Origin: Phycisphaerae bacterium
GTDB taxonomy: Bacteria > Planctomycetota > Phycisphaerae > UBA1845 > PWPN01
Reading direction: 5' to 3'
DNA: 39,625 nucleotides
Assembly (NCBI GenBank): GCA_012719955.1
Contig: JAAXZI010000048.1
Location: forward strand, 1-39,625
Every line of letters begins with the position of its first letter. Position 1 is the stretch's first letter. Position numbers and translations under genes: made by a program. The notes below the pieces were generated by a model. The model worked only from the letters and a program-made list of their open reading frames with translations, had not been told where the DNA came from and ran no database searches. Below, in pieces: positions 1-12,744 of the stretch.

Positions 1-13
1 GAGGGGGAGAGGG

Positions 14-42
14 GGACAAGAGACACACTTGCACTCTTGTCC
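14..42 (-). other. Leader stem-loop of the left-edge transcript
   Basis: A perfect 9-bp inverted repeat (GGACAAGAG / CTCTTGTCC) with an 11-base loop lies about 30 bases downstream of the start predicted for the leftward promoter at 80-108. It would fold in the 5' leader of whatever gene lies beyond the window. It has no U-tract on the minus strand, so it is not called a terminator. Confidence 0.45.
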
Positions 43-79
43 TACTTCCCACCTCACTTGCGTTTATCAGACCATAAGC

Positions 80-108
80 AATATACGTCATACTGCTGAG
101 GTTGTCAA
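80..108 (-). promoter_or_regulatory. Sigma70-type promoter, leaving the window leftwards
   Basis: On the minus strand TTGACA (108-103) is followed by a 17-base spacer and TATATT (85-80). The -35 is perfect and the -10 matches five of six. It sits about 30 bases beyond the terminator at 138-177, so it starts a new transcription unit whose gene lies outside the window. Confidence 0.75.
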
Positions 109-137
109 GGCGGGAAAAGATAAAAAAGTGAGAACAC

Positions 138-177
138 AAAAAACGGCCCGGTGATGCCTGATGGACATCGCCGGGCC
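138..177 (-). terminator. Intrinsic terminator
   Basis: On the minus strand a 12-bp stem (GGCCCGGCGATG / CATCACCGGGCC, one G-U pair) with a 9-base loop is followed by G and six T. This is a textbook rho-independent terminator. It ends the candidate RNA gene upstream of it, and would also stop any read-through from rpsL. Confidence 0.85.
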
Positions 178-221
178 TTATCTCGTTTAGGCTGCCGCAA
201 AGCAGCGCGCGTTCGCTGCCC

Positions 222-251
222 TTACGGCAGCCTACCTATCTTACTAGACAA
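222..251 (-). CDS. Possible nine-codon leader peptide
   Basis: A TTG codon (251-249) sits seven bases after GGAGG, inside an unusually long Shine-Dalgarno match (GGAGGTGATCC, 263-253). It opens a frame encoding MSSKIGRLP and then TAA. The stop falls in the stem of the 188-234 hairpin, so ribosome position could affect folding before the terminator. The ribosome-binding match is directly visible; translation is inferred. The peptide resembles nothing I recognise. Confidence 0.25.
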   Translation of the reverse strand: MSSKIGRLP

Positions 252-468
252 TGGATCACCTCCCTTTCTTGGGCTAGACCTCCCGGGCCGGCCGGCCTGA
301 TTGGACGGTAAGAACATCCAAGGTTCCGCCGTCGCCGGGCTTTGCCCACGCCGCCGACCGCCGTCGACGGCACCGACGGATAGCCCTTCGTTAGAAGAGC
401 TACCGGCCGATCAAAGCTCTCCGTCAGGATTGATTCATCCGAACCGTTGAGCTCTGATTGCCACTAAA

Positions 469-477
469 AGTATATCA
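469..477 (-). promoter_or_regulatory. Possible extended -10 promoter of the candidate RNA
   Basis: On the minus strand TGATATACT gives a TGn extension plus the -10 TATACT (474-469). The best -35 at 16-base spacing is only TTCCTT, so the call rests on the extended -10. Transcription would start near 462. Confidence 0.35.
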
Positions 478-564
478 TCAGCGCCGCCAAAAGGAAGCGA
501 GAACCCCTCGAATATCCCGATTTTGGCAAGATAGGGAGTTTCCCCCTGCCAAAGCGCAAAGAAC

Positions 565-602
565 AAGAGTCGGCTCGACCGTTCCTCGTCGGTCCGACTC
601 TT
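565..602 (-). terminator. Terminator-like hairpin after rpsL
   Basis: AAGAGTCGG and CCGACTCTT form a perfect 9-bp stem about 120 bases beyond the rpsL stop, followed on the minus strand by the T-rich run TTGTTCTTT. The U-tract is interrupted, so termination may be partial. It is the natural 3' end of the long operon. Confidence 0.5.
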
Positions 603-720
603 GCTGGTTATCTGCCATTGTCTGCCAAACGGCATGCCGCAGACAACAACACGGGATGGCGCGTACCGGGCGCAGCGCCGGCAGCGTGCTTGCAGCGGGC
701 GCAGCGCCCGCTCTCCCCGC

Positions 721-1110
721 TTACTTGCGGCGCTTCACGCCGTACTTGCTGCGGCTGCGGTTGCGGGGGCGGTTTTCCTTGTCGCCCTGCACGCCGGCAC
801 AGTCCAGCGCACCGCGGATAATGTGATAGCGCACGCCCGGCAGGTCGCGGACACGGCCACCGCGCACGAGCACGATGGAGTGCTCCTGCAGGTTGTGATC
901 GATGCCCGGGATGTAAGCCGTGACTTCCTTCCCGTTGGTCAGGCGCACACGGGCCACCTTCCGCAGGGCCGAATTCGGCTTCTTGGGCGTCTGGGTCTTC
1001 ACAATCAGGCACACGCCGCGCTTCTGCGGGCTGGCCTCCAGATCGCGCACCTTGGACTTGCGCTTCTGGACTTCGCGAGGCTTCCGAATTAACTGGTTAA
1101 TCGTCGGCAT
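721..1110 (-). CDS. rpsL: 30S ribosomal protein S12
   Basis: Encodes uS12, a 30S decoding-centre protein, 129 aa. It begins [12 protein letters not shown] and carries the conserved [11 protein letters not shown] segment, where streptomycin-resistance changes usually map, and the central [14 protein letters not shown] motif. The basic C-terminus is typical. The ATG at 1110 is chosen because it matches the family start and has GAGG just upstream; the open frame extends further 5' but without similarity. It is the last gene of the operon. rpsG and fusA, which normally follow in the str arrangement, are absent; a terminator-like hairpin comes next. Confidence 0.97.
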   Translation of the reverse strand: MPTINQLIRKPREVQKRKSKVRDLEASPQKRGVCLIVKTQTPKKPNSALRKVARVRLTNGKEVTAYIPGIDHNLQEHSIVLVRGGRVRDLPGVRYHIIRGALDCAGVQGDKENRPRNRSRSKYGVKRRK

Positions 1111-1172
1111 TCCAATCCTCATTCTTAGCGGGGAGCCATCTCCCCGGTCCCTCCGACTGCGGAGGGTTCCAA

Positions 1173-1205
1173 TTCCCGCCGGACCCGGTTCAGGCCCGGC
1201 GGGAA
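1173..1205 (-). other. Hairpin between rpoC and rpsL
   Basis: TTCCCGCCGG (1173-1182) and CCGGCGGGAA (1196-1205) form a perfect 10-bp stem with a 13-base loop in the 230-base rpoC-rpsL spacer. No U-tract follows on the minus strand, so it is more likely an RNA processing or stability element than a terminator. Nothing else is evident in this spacer. Confidence 0.5.
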
Positions 1206-1340
1206 CCCGAAAGTATATCAAAACGGCCAGCCTTCGACCAGCCCCCCGCCAGGTGCGGGGAGAAGGGATTTTCCTGCCCCCCCGCACGGCTCACCGGGCA
1301 GTGGCACCCACCCCGCCGGGTGGCGCCGGCCGGACCACGG

Positions 1341-5771
<4,431 letters not shown>

Positions 5772-5863
5772 TTATCGTTCTCCAGACGGCTCCAGCCGTC
5801 GTCAGATTCATGCCAGTCCAGGGTCGTGCCCGACGAACAACGATGACATCAGCACCTGCCGCA

Positions 5864-8800
5864 TCAGCTCAGTCGATTCTTCTCGAGCTGAATGTTCATC
5901 CCCAGGCCCTTGATCTCGTTGCACAACACGTCGAAGGACACCGGCGTGCCGGCCTCCAGCGTGTTCGTACCCTTGACCATGGACTCGTAGATCTTGGTGC
6001 GGCCCTCGACGTCGTCGCTCTTGACCGTGAGCAGTTCCTGGAGGACGTAGGCGGCGCCATAGGCCTCCAGACCCCAGACTTCCATTTCGCCGAACCGCTG
6101 GCCGCCGGTGCGGGCCTTGCCGCCCAGGGGCTGCTGGGTGATCAGCGAGTACGGGCCGGTGGAACGGGCGTGGATCTTGTCATCCACCAGGTGGTGCAGT
6201 TTCATCATGTAGATGTAACCCACCGTCACCGGCTGATCGAACAACTCGCCGGTCCGCCCGTCGCGCAGACGCACCTTGCCCCCGCGGGGCATCTCCACCA
6301 GCAGTTCGCCGGTGTCACCGGCCGTCTGCACGGCCCGGGGATCGTTCTTGCGCTTCCGAACGTGCTCGTTGGCCTGCTGAACGGCCTCGTTGATCTCGGC
6401 CTCGGTGGCCCCGTCAAACACTGGCGTAACCGCCTGGAAGCCCAGCACGGCCGCCGCCCACCCGAGGTGCGTCTCGAGGATCTGGCCGACGTTCATACGG
6501 CTGGGCACGCCCAGCGGGTTGAGCATGATGTCCACCGGCGTGCCGTCCTCCAGGAACGGCATGTCCTCCTCGGGGAGGATGCGGGCGATGACGCCCTTGT
6601 TGCCGTGCCGGCCGGCCATCTTGTCGCCCACCGAAAGCTGGCGTTTGGTGGCCACGTAGACCTTCACCATCTCCAGCACGCCGGAAGGCAGCTCGTCGCC
6701 GCGCTTCATCTGCCCGACCTTCCGGTCGCGCTCTTCGATGATCTCCTGGATCCGCGGCCAGTAGCGCTCCACGATCTTCTGGGCGACGGGCCTGTGCTCC
6801 TTGGGCTTCAGCCACTCCAGTTGCCCGGTCGCGACCTGGCCGGCAAAGGCCTCCACCTGCTCCAGAATCACTTCGGTGGACTCGGACTTGCCCACCTTCT
6901 GGTGGGTGGCCGGATCGACCATCACCTGGCCGGTGGCCTGCTCGATCTTTTCGGCCATGGCCCGGAAGACCTGGGCGATCTTGTCGTTCTGGACCTTCTG
7001 ATAATCCTTGATCTGCTTGCTGAGCTGCTTCTTCTGCTCGTCGGTCAGATGCATGCGGCGGCTGAACCACTTGGTGTCAATCACCACACCTTCTTCACCG
7101 GCGGGCAGCTCCAGGGAGTCATTCTTCACATCCTCGCCGGCCCGGCCGAAAATCGCGTGCAGCAGCTTCTCCTCGGGGGAGAGCTCAGTCTTGCTCTTGG
7201 GGCTGACCTTGCCGACGAGAATGTCGCCGGGGCCAACCCGCGTGCCCACGCGAACGATGCCGTTCTCGTCGAGATTGGCTAGGGCCCGCTCGGAGACGTT
7301 GGGAATGTCGCGGGTGAACTCTTCGCGGCCCAGCTTGGTCTCGCGGATCTCGATATCGTACGAATCGATATGGATGCTCGTGAACGTGTCGTTCTTGAGC
7401 AGCCGCTCGCTGATGAGGATGGCGTCCTCAAAGTTGTACCCGTCATAGGTCATAAAGGCGACGAGCACATTGCGGCCCAGGGCCAGTTCGCCGTTGCGGC
7501 AGGCCGGCCCGTCGGCCAGGATCTGCCCCTTCTTGACCTTGTCGCCCAGCTTGACGATCGGCTTCTGGTTCAAGCAGGTGCGCTCGTTCAGACCCTGGAA
7601 CTTGCGCAGCGGGTACTCGTCCGTGCCGTCGATCTGGATATGCAGGGCGTCCACGGCGGTAATCACGCCATCCTGACGGGCGCGGACCACCATGCCGCTG
7701 TTGAGCGGCACCTGCTTCTCCATGCCCGTGGCCACCACCGGAGGTTCGGTGATGAGCAACGGCACGGCCTGCCGCTGCATGTTCGAACCCATCAGGGCCC
7801 GGTTGGCGTCGTCATGCTCCAGGAACGGGATCAGCGAGGCGGACACACCCACCGTCTGCCGGGGGGAAACGTCCACGTACTGGATGTCCTTGGAGTCGGT
7901 GCTGGCCAGATCGCCGTTCACCCGGGCCAGGACCGGCCCTTCCTTAAGCTTGTGGGTGGCCGGATCCACCACCTCGGGCGGAGCCAGCACGCTGCGCATT
8001 TCCTCGTCGGCGCGCAGGTATACGACCTCGCCGTTCACCTTGCCGCGCGCCACCTTGCGGTACGGGGTCACCAGGAAGCCGTAATCATCCACGCTGCTGA
8101 AGATGGACAGCGAGGCGATCAGACCGATGTTGGTGCCTTCCGGCGTCTCAATCGGGCAGATGCGCCCGTAGTGCGAGATATGCACGTCGCGAACCTCGAA
8201 GCCGGCCCGCTTGCGGTTCAGACCGCCCGGCCCGAGGGCCGACAGCCTTCGCTCGTGCGTGAGCTGAGAGAGCGGGTTGGTCTGGTCCACGACCTGCGAA
8301 AGCTCGCCGCGGCCGAAGAAGAAGTCGATGCTCGAGGAGATGCTCTTGGAATTCACCAGTTCGGCGATGCGCCCCATGGCGTCGGGATCCTTGAGGCTCA
8401 TGCGCTCCTGGACGGTCCGGCGGAGCTTGAGGAAGCCCTTGCGCAACTCCTCGGTGGCCAGCTCATCGATGGTGCGCAACCGGCGGTTGCCCAGATGGTC
8501 GATGTCGTCCACCTCATAGGAGCTCTCGCCGCTGCGCAGCAGCAGCAGGTACTTGAGTGAATTGATCACGTCCTCCACCCGGAGGGTCATGACCGACTCG
8601 TCCACGTGCTGATCGAACTTGCGGTTGAGGCGGAAGCGGCCCACCTTGCCCAGGCGGTACCGGTTCTCGTCGAAGAACTTCTCCTTGAAGAGCTTCTCGG
8701 CCTTATCCTTGGCCACGGGGTTGCCCGGCCGGAGCCGGCCGTAGATCTTCAGGAGGGCGGACTCGTAATCGCTGCAGCCGTCCTCGGCCATGGTGTTGAG

Positions 8801-9718
8801 AATCAGCGGGTCGGACACGTGCTCGATCACCGCGAAGGTCCGGGCCTTCTCCTTCTGGCCGCTCTCCGCGGCTGCCTTCTGGGCGGCCTCGACCATCTTC
8901 TGAATGCGCTGCACGGCATCGCCGATCTGGGCACCGCCCTTGACCAGCACCTCGCCGGACTCCTCGTCCACGATGTCGCTGACCACGTACATTTCCGGCT
9001 TGAGGGCGCTGGCCTTCACGTTCTTGATCTTGTCGCCGTAGAACGTGCGGATCAGGGCCTCGTTGGTCGAATAGGCCGGGTCCATGGCCCGCAGGAAAGT
9101 AGTGGCCGCAATCTTCGCCGACTGGTCGATGCGGATCGCCAGCAGGTCCTTCTTGGTGACGATGATCTCGATCCAGCTTCCGCGTTCGGGAATGATGCGG
9201 CAGGCGTGCAGGGCCCGGTCGCCCTCGGCCTGCTGCTTGATAAAGTCCACGCCCGGGGAGCGGTGAAGCTGGCTGACGATGACCCGCTCGGCCCCGTTGA
9301 TGATGAACTCGCCGCCGCCCATCATGATGGGCAGTTCGCCCAGGTAAATGCTGTCCTCGGCAATCTCGTCGCGATCCTTACGGATCAGGCGAACCTTGAT
9401 CTTGAAGGGCATGCCGTAGGTCAGTTTGAGCTGCCGGCACTCGTCCGGCGTATACCGCGGCTTGCCCAGCTCATAGGAAACGTATTCCAGGGACATGTTC
9501 CCGTCATAGCTCTCGATCGGGAACACTTCCTTGAGCAGGGCCTGCAAACCATGGTTCTCCCGCTTGTCAGGATCCACGTTGGCCTGCAGGAACCGTGCGT
9601 ACGATTCCGTCTGAATCCTGGTCAGCGGCGACTCCACCTCGCCATCACGGTCCTTGGGCAACGGAAAAACCGCTTCGCCCATCTTGCTGAAGTTCCGGAC
9701 TTCGCTCACCTTGAGCAT
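5864..9718 (-). CDS. rpoB: DNA-directed RNA polymerase subunit beta
   Basis: Second-largest RNA polymerase subunit, 1284 aa. Recognisable parts in order: the lobe segment [19 protein letters not shown] (132-150), the rifampicin-pocket region (about 468-500, [20 protein letters not shown]), the [12 protein letters not shown] segment, and [12 protein letters not shown] near the active centre. The start at 9718 has an AAGGAAAGGAAA ribosome site about eight bases upstream; Met13 is a weaker alternative. A 338-base spacer with strong hairpins separates it from rplL, as in other bacteria where L7/L12 and polymerase levels are uncoupled there. Confidence 0.98.
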   Translation of the reverse strand: MLKVSEVRNFSKMGEAVFPLPKDRDGEVESPLTRIQTESYARFLQANVDPDKRENHGLQALLKEVFPIESYDGNMSLEYVSYELGKPRYTPDECRQLKLTYGMPFKIKVRLIRKDRDEIAEDSIYLGELPIMMGGGEFIINGAERVIVSQLHRSPGVDFIKQQAEGDRALHACRIIPERGSWIEIIVTKKDLLAIRIDQSAKIAATTFLRAMDPAYSTNEALIRTFYGDKIKNVKASALKPEMYVVSDIVDEESGEVLVKGGAQIGDAVQRIQKMVEAAQKAAAESGQKEKARTFAVIEHVSDPLILNTMAEDGCSDYESALLKIYGRLRPGNPVAKDKAEKLFKEKFFDENRYRLGKVGRFRLNRKFDQHVDESVMTLRVEDVINSLKYLLLLRSGESSYEVDDIDHLGNRRLRTIDELATEELRKGFLKLRRTVQERMSLKDPDAMGRIAELVNSKSISSSIDFFFGRGELSQVVDQTNPLSQLTHERRLSALGPGGLNRKRAGFEVRDVHISHYGRICPIETPEGTNIGLIASLSIFSSVDDYGFLVTPYRKVARGKVNGEVVYLRADEEMRSVLAPPEVVDPATHKLKEGPVLARVNGDLASTDSKDIQYVDVSPRQTVGVSASLIPFLEHDDANRALMGSNMQRQAVPLLITEPPVVATGMEKQVPLNSGMVVRARQDGVITAVDALHIQIDGTDEYPLRKFQGLNERTCLNQKPIVKLGDKVKKGQILADGPACRNGELALGRNVLVAFMTYDGYNFEDAILISERLLKNDTFTSIHIDSYDIEIRETKLGREEFTRDIPNVSERALANLDENGIVRVGTRVGPGDILVGKVSPKSKTELSPEEKLLHAIFGRAGEDVKNDSLELPAGEEGVVIDTKWFSRRMHLTDEQKKQLSKQIKDYQKVQNDKIAQVFRAMAEKIEQATGQVMVDPATHQKVGKSESTEVILEQVEAFAGQVATGQLEWLKPKEHRPVAQKIVERYWPRIQEIIEERDRKVGQMKRGDELPSGVLEMVKVYVATKRQLSVGDKMAGRHGNKGVIARILPEEDMPFLEDGTPVDIMLNPLGVPSRMNVGQILETHLGWAAAVLGFQAVTPVFDGATEAEINEAVQQANEHVRKRKNDPRAVQTAGDTGELLVEMPRGGKVRLRDGRTGELFDQPVTVGYIYMMKLHHLVDDKIHARSTGPYSLITQQPLGGKARTGGQRFGEMEVWGLEAYGAAYVLQELLTVKSDDVEGRTKIYESMVKGTNTLEAGTPVSFDVLCNEIKGLGMNIQLEKNRLS

Positions 9719-9940
9719 GAAAACGTTTCCTTTCCTTTCAGCGGAAAAAGCCCCGATCCCCCCTGTTTCTCAGGCGGGCGGGGTCCAAACATAGCGGTTA
9801 GATCATCAGGACATGAGCCCGCGGCAAGCATCCGTTCGACTGACAGTCCTGCTCGGCCGACCCCTCTCGCTGGGTCAGCCTGCCAGCCAATCTCGCTCGC
9901 GCGGCGAGGAAAACCGTGCTTCTTTTCCATCCCCGAGCCT

Positions 9941-9988
9941 CTGCGACTCCGTTCCGCCCGGAACGGAATCGCAGGGGCTCGCCCCTGC
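9941..9988 (-). promoter_or_regulatory. Twin hairpins in the rplL-rpoB spacer
   Basis: The 338-base gap between rplL and rpoB holds no gene. A 15-bp stem with one mismatch (arms 9941-9955 and 9960-9974, loop GCCC) is immediately followed by, and overlaps, a second GC-rich stem (GCAGGGG / CCCCTGC, 9971-9988). In E. coli this same spacer carries an attenuator and an RNase III site; a similar role is inferred from position and structure. A shorter GCCGGC stem lies just after the rplL stop. There is no U-tract. Confidence 0.55.
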
Positions 9989-10056
9989 GCTGCCCACAAA
10001 GCAGATTATTATTCTAGGCAGCCAAACCGGCACAAAGCCGGCCGCCGGAATTAAGA

Positions 10057-10476
10057 TTACTTAATCTCGACGGTTGCGCCAGCCTCTTCGAGCTCCTTCT
10101 TGATCTTCTCGGCCTCTTCCTTCGGAACGCCTTCCTTGACCGTCTTGGGCGCGCCGTCCACCAGATCCTTGGCTTCCTTGAGGCCCAGGTTGGTGTGGGC
10201 CCGGACGACCTTGATGACCTGGATCTTCTTGTCGCCGCCGGATTTCAGCACGACGTCAAAGCTGGTCTTCTCTTCGGCCGGGGCCGCCGCGGCCGCACCG
10301 GGGGCAGCCGCGCCAGGCGCAGCAGCCATCACCACGCCGCCGCCGGCCGGCTCGATGCCGTGCTCTTCCTTGAGGCAATCCACCAGTTCCTGGGCCTGCT
10401 TGATGGTCAGGGAGACGATCTTGTTGGCCAGGTCCTTGATTTCCGCGCTGAACTCTTTCGCGGGTGCTTCTGCCAT
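10057..10476 (-). CDS. rplL: 50S ribosomal protein L7/L12
   Basis: Stalk protein bL12, 139 aa, which recruits translational GTPases. It has an N-terminal dimerisation helix region, an Ala/Pro/Gly-rich hinge (about 52-68) and the conserved C-terminal domain ([20 protein letters not shown], then [20 protein letters not shown]). The ATG at 10476 is preferred over one eight codons earlier because GGAG lies nine bases upstream and the shorter protein fits the family. It follows rplJ after 212 bases containing a double palindrome. Confidence 0.97.
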   Translation of the reverse strand: MAEAPAKEFSAEIKDLANKIVSLTIKQAQELVDCLKEEHGIEPAGGGVVMAAAPGAAAPGAAAAAPAEEKTSFDVVLKSGGDKKIQVIKVVRAHTNLGLKEAKDLVDGAPKTVKEGVPKEEAEKIKKELEEAGATVEIK

Positions 10477-10619
10477 TGCAAACAACTCCGAACAAAGCAA
10501 TCCACCGACTGCCTGATAGGCGACATCCCACTGACGTCATTTCATTCGCCGAAGCGAACCAATCCGCGGCAAGCCGTCTGATTGCGACAATGCTTTCGTT
10601 AGATTCCTCTTTCCCTTGG

Positions 10620-10678
10620 GGCAGGTCTTGACCTGCCGTGCGCTCGTGAGGCCGGAAGGAGGCAGGTCGAGGCCTGCC
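10620..10678. repeat. Pair of GGCAGGTC palindromes
   Basis: Two short palindromes, GGCAGGTC-TT-GACCTGCC (10620-10637) and GGCAGGTC-GA-GGCCTGCC (10661-10678), lie 23 bases apart in the rplJ-rplL spacer. They resemble in design the GGCGGGCA-type palindromes at 31.0, 34.8 and 35.9 kb. They would fold into two hairpins in the operon mRNA, between the L10 and L12 genes whose products are needed in unequal amounts. Confidence 0.6.
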
Positions 10679-10688
10679 GCCCATACGC

Positions 10689-11237
10689 TTACGCCGCGGG
10701 AGCGGCCGCTTCGCCAGCCTCGCCGCCCTCCTGCCGGTCGGCAATGGCCTTGATGCAGCCGGCGATCTTGGCGGCCGGGGAGGCCACGCACCCGGCGATC
10801 TTCCGCCCGGGGCTCACGATCAACATCGCGATCTCACCCGCCAGCTCGGCCTTGCTCTTCATGCTGGCCAGCCGCTCAAGATCGATCAGTTCCGACTCGC
10901 CACGGAAGATGCCCTGCCGCAGCTCGATCTTGGGAAAAGTCCTTTTCAGCTCGACCAGCGCCTTGGCCACGTCGATGACCGACTCCCCGCCGGTCACCAG
11001 GGCGCACGGGCCGGTCAGAGCCGGGGCCAGCGGGGCCAGGGGGCCGTCACCGAAGGCCCGCCGGGCCAGGCTGTTCTTGACCACCTTGAGCTGGATCTTC
11101 TTGGCCCGCAGCTCGCCGCGCAACTTGTTCGTCGAGATCGCATCCAATCCGATGACGCTGACCACGCATGCGCCGTCCACATCGCCGAACAGCGCCTTGT
11201 ATTCATTGGTTACCAGATCTTTGACAGGCTTGCTCAT
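10689..11237 (-). CDS. rplJ: 50S ribosomal protein L10
   Basis: Base of the ribosomal stalk (uL10), 182 aa. The N-terminal rRNA-binding domain is recognisable (SKPVKDLVTNEYKALF, then LRGELRAKKIQLKVVKNSLARRA and LTGPCALVTGG), followed by a helical C-terminus that would bind L12 dimers and an Ala-rich end. The start at 11237 has AAGG nine bases upstream. It lies between rplA (83 bases) and rplL. Feedback by L10-L12 on this leader is known in other bacteria, but no clear binding structure was identified here. Confidence 0.95.
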   Translation of the reverse strand: MSKPVKDLVTNEYKALFGDVDGACVVSVIGLDAISTNKLRGELRAKKIQLKVVKNSLARRAFGDGPLAPLAPALTGPCALVTGGESVIDVAKALVELKRTFPKIELRQGIFRGESELIDLERLASMKSKAELAGEIAMLIVSPGRKIAGCVASPAAKIAGCIKAIADRQEGGEAGEAAAPAA

Positions 11238-11320
11238 CGTCTATCGCCTTATCGCTTGAGGCCGGCCAGGGCCGGCTCGATCGTCCACCTTGTCTCTGAC
11301 GCCGAAGAGAAACAATCCGC

Positions 11321-12046
11321 TCAACTGACTTCCAGGGTCAGCGACGGGGTCATGGTCGCGGTCAGGCAGACCTTCTTGATGTACTGCCCCTTGGCCGCGG
11401 CCGGACGCGCCCGGCGGATGTGGTCAATAAAGGCTTCCACGTTGGCCTGCAGATCCTCGGCGGGGAAGCTCATCTTCCCCACCGCCGCGGCCACGTTGCC
11501 GCCGGCGTCGTTGCGATACTCGACCTTGCCGGCCGCGTACTCGCGAATCGCGGTGGGGATGTCCGGCGTCACCGTGCCGGACTTGGGCGAGGGCATTTTG
11601 CCCTGCGGGCCCAGGACCCGGCCCAGCCGTCCCACCTTGCCCATCACGGAGGGGTGAGCAACGGCCACGTCAAAGTCCGTCCACCCTTCGCTCACCTTAT
11701 TGATCAGGTCGTCCGCCCCGGCTTCGACGGCACCGGCCGCCTTGGCCGCCTCGACCATGTCGTCCGGGCAGAAGGCGATGACTTTCTTGGTCTTTCCAAT
11801 CCCTTTGGGCAACGACACCGCGCCGCGGATCATCTGGTCCGCCTGCTTGGGGTCGATTCCCAGGTGCAGAACCACCTCAACCGTCTGATCGAAACCCTTG
11901 CGGGCCTTGGCGCCCTTGTAGCTTTTCTTCGCCTTGACCTCGCCCAGGCTCTTGAGCACCTTCACGGCCTCGGCGATCGGAAAACGCCGATCCCGTTCGC
12001 CGATCTTGGCGAGCTGGGCTTCATATGTCGCACTGCGCTTCGGCAT
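11321..12046 (-). CDS. rplA: 50S ribosomal protein L1
   Basis: L1-stalk protein uL1, 241 aa, beginning MPKRSATYEAQLAKIGERDR, with the conserved segments FDQTVEVVLHLGIDPKQADQ, RGAVSLPKGIGK and GRVLGPQGKMPSPKSGTVT. An in-frame GTG four codons upstream is possible, but GGGAGG lies directly before the ATG at 12046, which fixes the start. L1 is an autogenous repressor of the rplK-rplA mRNA in many bacteria; this was not resolved here. The 173-base gap to rplK is filled mostly by a heptamer palindrome. Confidence 0.97.
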   Translation of the reverse strand: MPKRSATYEAQLAKIGERDRRFPIAEAVKVLKSLGEVKAKKSYKGAKARKGFDQTVEVVLHLGIDPKQADQMIRGAVSLPKGIGKTKKVIAFCPDDMVEAAKAAGAVEAGADDLINKVSEGWTDFDVAVAHPSVMGKVGRLGRVLGPQGKMPSPKSGTVTPDIPTAIREYAAGKVEYRNDAGGNVAAAVGKMSFPAEDLQANVEAFIDHIRRARPAAAKGQYIKKVCLTATMTPSLTLEVS

Positions 12047-12166
12047 AACGCCTCCCACTTATGGTGAAAGCGATCAGTATTCAGCGGCCGGCTCACAGCG
12101 AAACCGACTGGGGCGCGGAAGACTGATCGAGAACAAAGGGCCCGTGGTCAGGCCCTGAAAAGCCAT

Positions 12167-12214
12167 CAGCAGTCAGCTTTCAGCTTTTCGCCGGCTGAGT
12201 GCTGACCGCTGACC
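12167..12214. repeat. Heptamer palindrome H1
   Basis: Three direct heptamers CAGCAGT, CAGCTTT, CAGCTTT (12167-12187), a six-base centre, then three inverted heptamers GCTGAGT, GCTGACC, GCTGACC (12194-12214). It ends five bases from the rplK stop codon. Degenerate units (CAGTATT, CAGCGGC) continue the pattern near 12075-12088. It would fold as a hairpin in the rplK-rplA mRNA. Confidence 0.65.
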
Positions 12215-12219
12215 GCTTG

Positions 12220-12648
12220 TTATCCTTCGACAATTTCGATGCCCATCGACCTTGCGGTGCCCGCGATGATGCGATCCGCATGGTCCAGATCGAACGCGTT
12301 CAAGTCCTTCTGCTTGCGTTCACTGATCTTGCGCACCTGGGACCAGGTCACCTTGCCGACCTTCTCCTTGTTGGGCACGCCGCTACCCTTCGCGATCTGG
12401 GCCGCCTCCTTGAGCAGCACGGCCGCCGGGGGGCTCTTCACGATGAAGGTGAAGCTCTTGTCCTTGTAGATGGTGATCTCGACCGGCACGATCATGCCGT
12501 TGAGCTCACGGGTCTGGTCGTTGAACATCTTCACGAACTGGCCGATGTTCACGCCATGCTGGCCCAGCGCCGGACCGATCGGCGGCGCCGGCGTGGCCGA
12601 ACCGCCGGGAGCCTGGAGTTTAACCTTGGTCAGTATTTCCTTCGCCAC
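12220..12648 (-). CDS. rplK: 50S ribosomal protein L11
   Basis: uL11, 142 aa, of the GTPase-associated centre. The N-terminal domain has the Pro-rich linker [15 protein letters not shown], which elsewhere binds thiostrepton and is needed for stringent-factor activation. The C-terminal domain binds 23S rRNA ([22 protein letters not shown]). The start codon is GTG at 12648, with GAGG eight bases upstream, so the first residue of MAKEILTK comes from GTG. It lies between nusG and rplA in the conserved order. Confidence 0.97.
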   Translation of the reverse strand: MAKEILTKVKLQAPGGSATPAPPIGPALGQHGVNIGQFVKMFNDQTRELNGMIVPVEITIYKDKSFTFIVKSPPAAVLLKEAAQIAKGSGVPNKEKVGKVTWSQVRKISERKQKDLNAFDLDHADRIIAGTARSMGIEIVEG

Positions 12649-12659
12649 GATTCAATCCT

Positions 12660-12741
12660 CAGTTGCCAGTTCCCAGTCACCAATTCCCAGTCACCAGTCA
12701 GCGAAACCCGACTGGAAACTGGGAACTGGATACTGGGAACC
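12660..12741. repeat. Heptamer palindrome H2
   Basis: Six consecutive heptamers of CAGTNNC type (CAGTTGC, CAGTTCC, CAGTCAC, CAATTCC, CAGTCAC, CAGTCAG; 12660-12701) are followed after a short centre by four inverted heptamers (read on the minus strand: CAGTATC, CAGTTCC, CAGTTTC, CAGTCGG). The element fills the 96-base nusG-rplK spacer and ends next to the nusG stop. It can form one long imperfect hairpin. Confidence 0.75.
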
Positions 12742-12744
12742 TGA

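Larger units (their letters stand above)
138..462 (-). ncRNA. Candidate structured non-coding RNA or leader transcript
   Basis: There is no convincing protein gene between rpsL and the terminator at 138-177, yet the stretch has a possible promoter (469-477), a strong terminator and several helices. These include a 10-bp stem at 188-234 (CGGCAGCCTA with its complement) enclosing a second hairpin at 202-219, and AGAGCT/AGCTCT pairing near 385-420. At 253-269 the transcript reads as the complement of the conserved 16S rRNA 3' tail, with one extra G. Known tmRNA, RNase P, 6S and SRP RNA core motifs were looked for by eye and not found. It could instead be a long leader for the nine-codon reading frame at 222-251. 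The boundaries are inferred. Confidence 0.4.

Noticed and set aside
253-270. Plus-strand GGATCACCTCC-like sequence as the 3' end of a 16S rRNA gene
   Set aside because: Nothing upstream matches helix 44/45 or any rRNA core sequence, and no 23S or tRNA spacer follows. The minus-strand reading as a complement of the tail fits better.
1111-1287. N-terminal extension of S12 to 188 aa
   Set aside because: The extra 59 residues have no family similarity and cross the operon hairpin at 1173-1205; the ATG at 1110 has its own ribosome site.
12047-12058. GTG start four codons upstream of the chosen rplA start
   Set aside because: It would place the GGGAGG ribosome site inside the gene; the ATG at 12046 follows that site and matches the family N-terminus.
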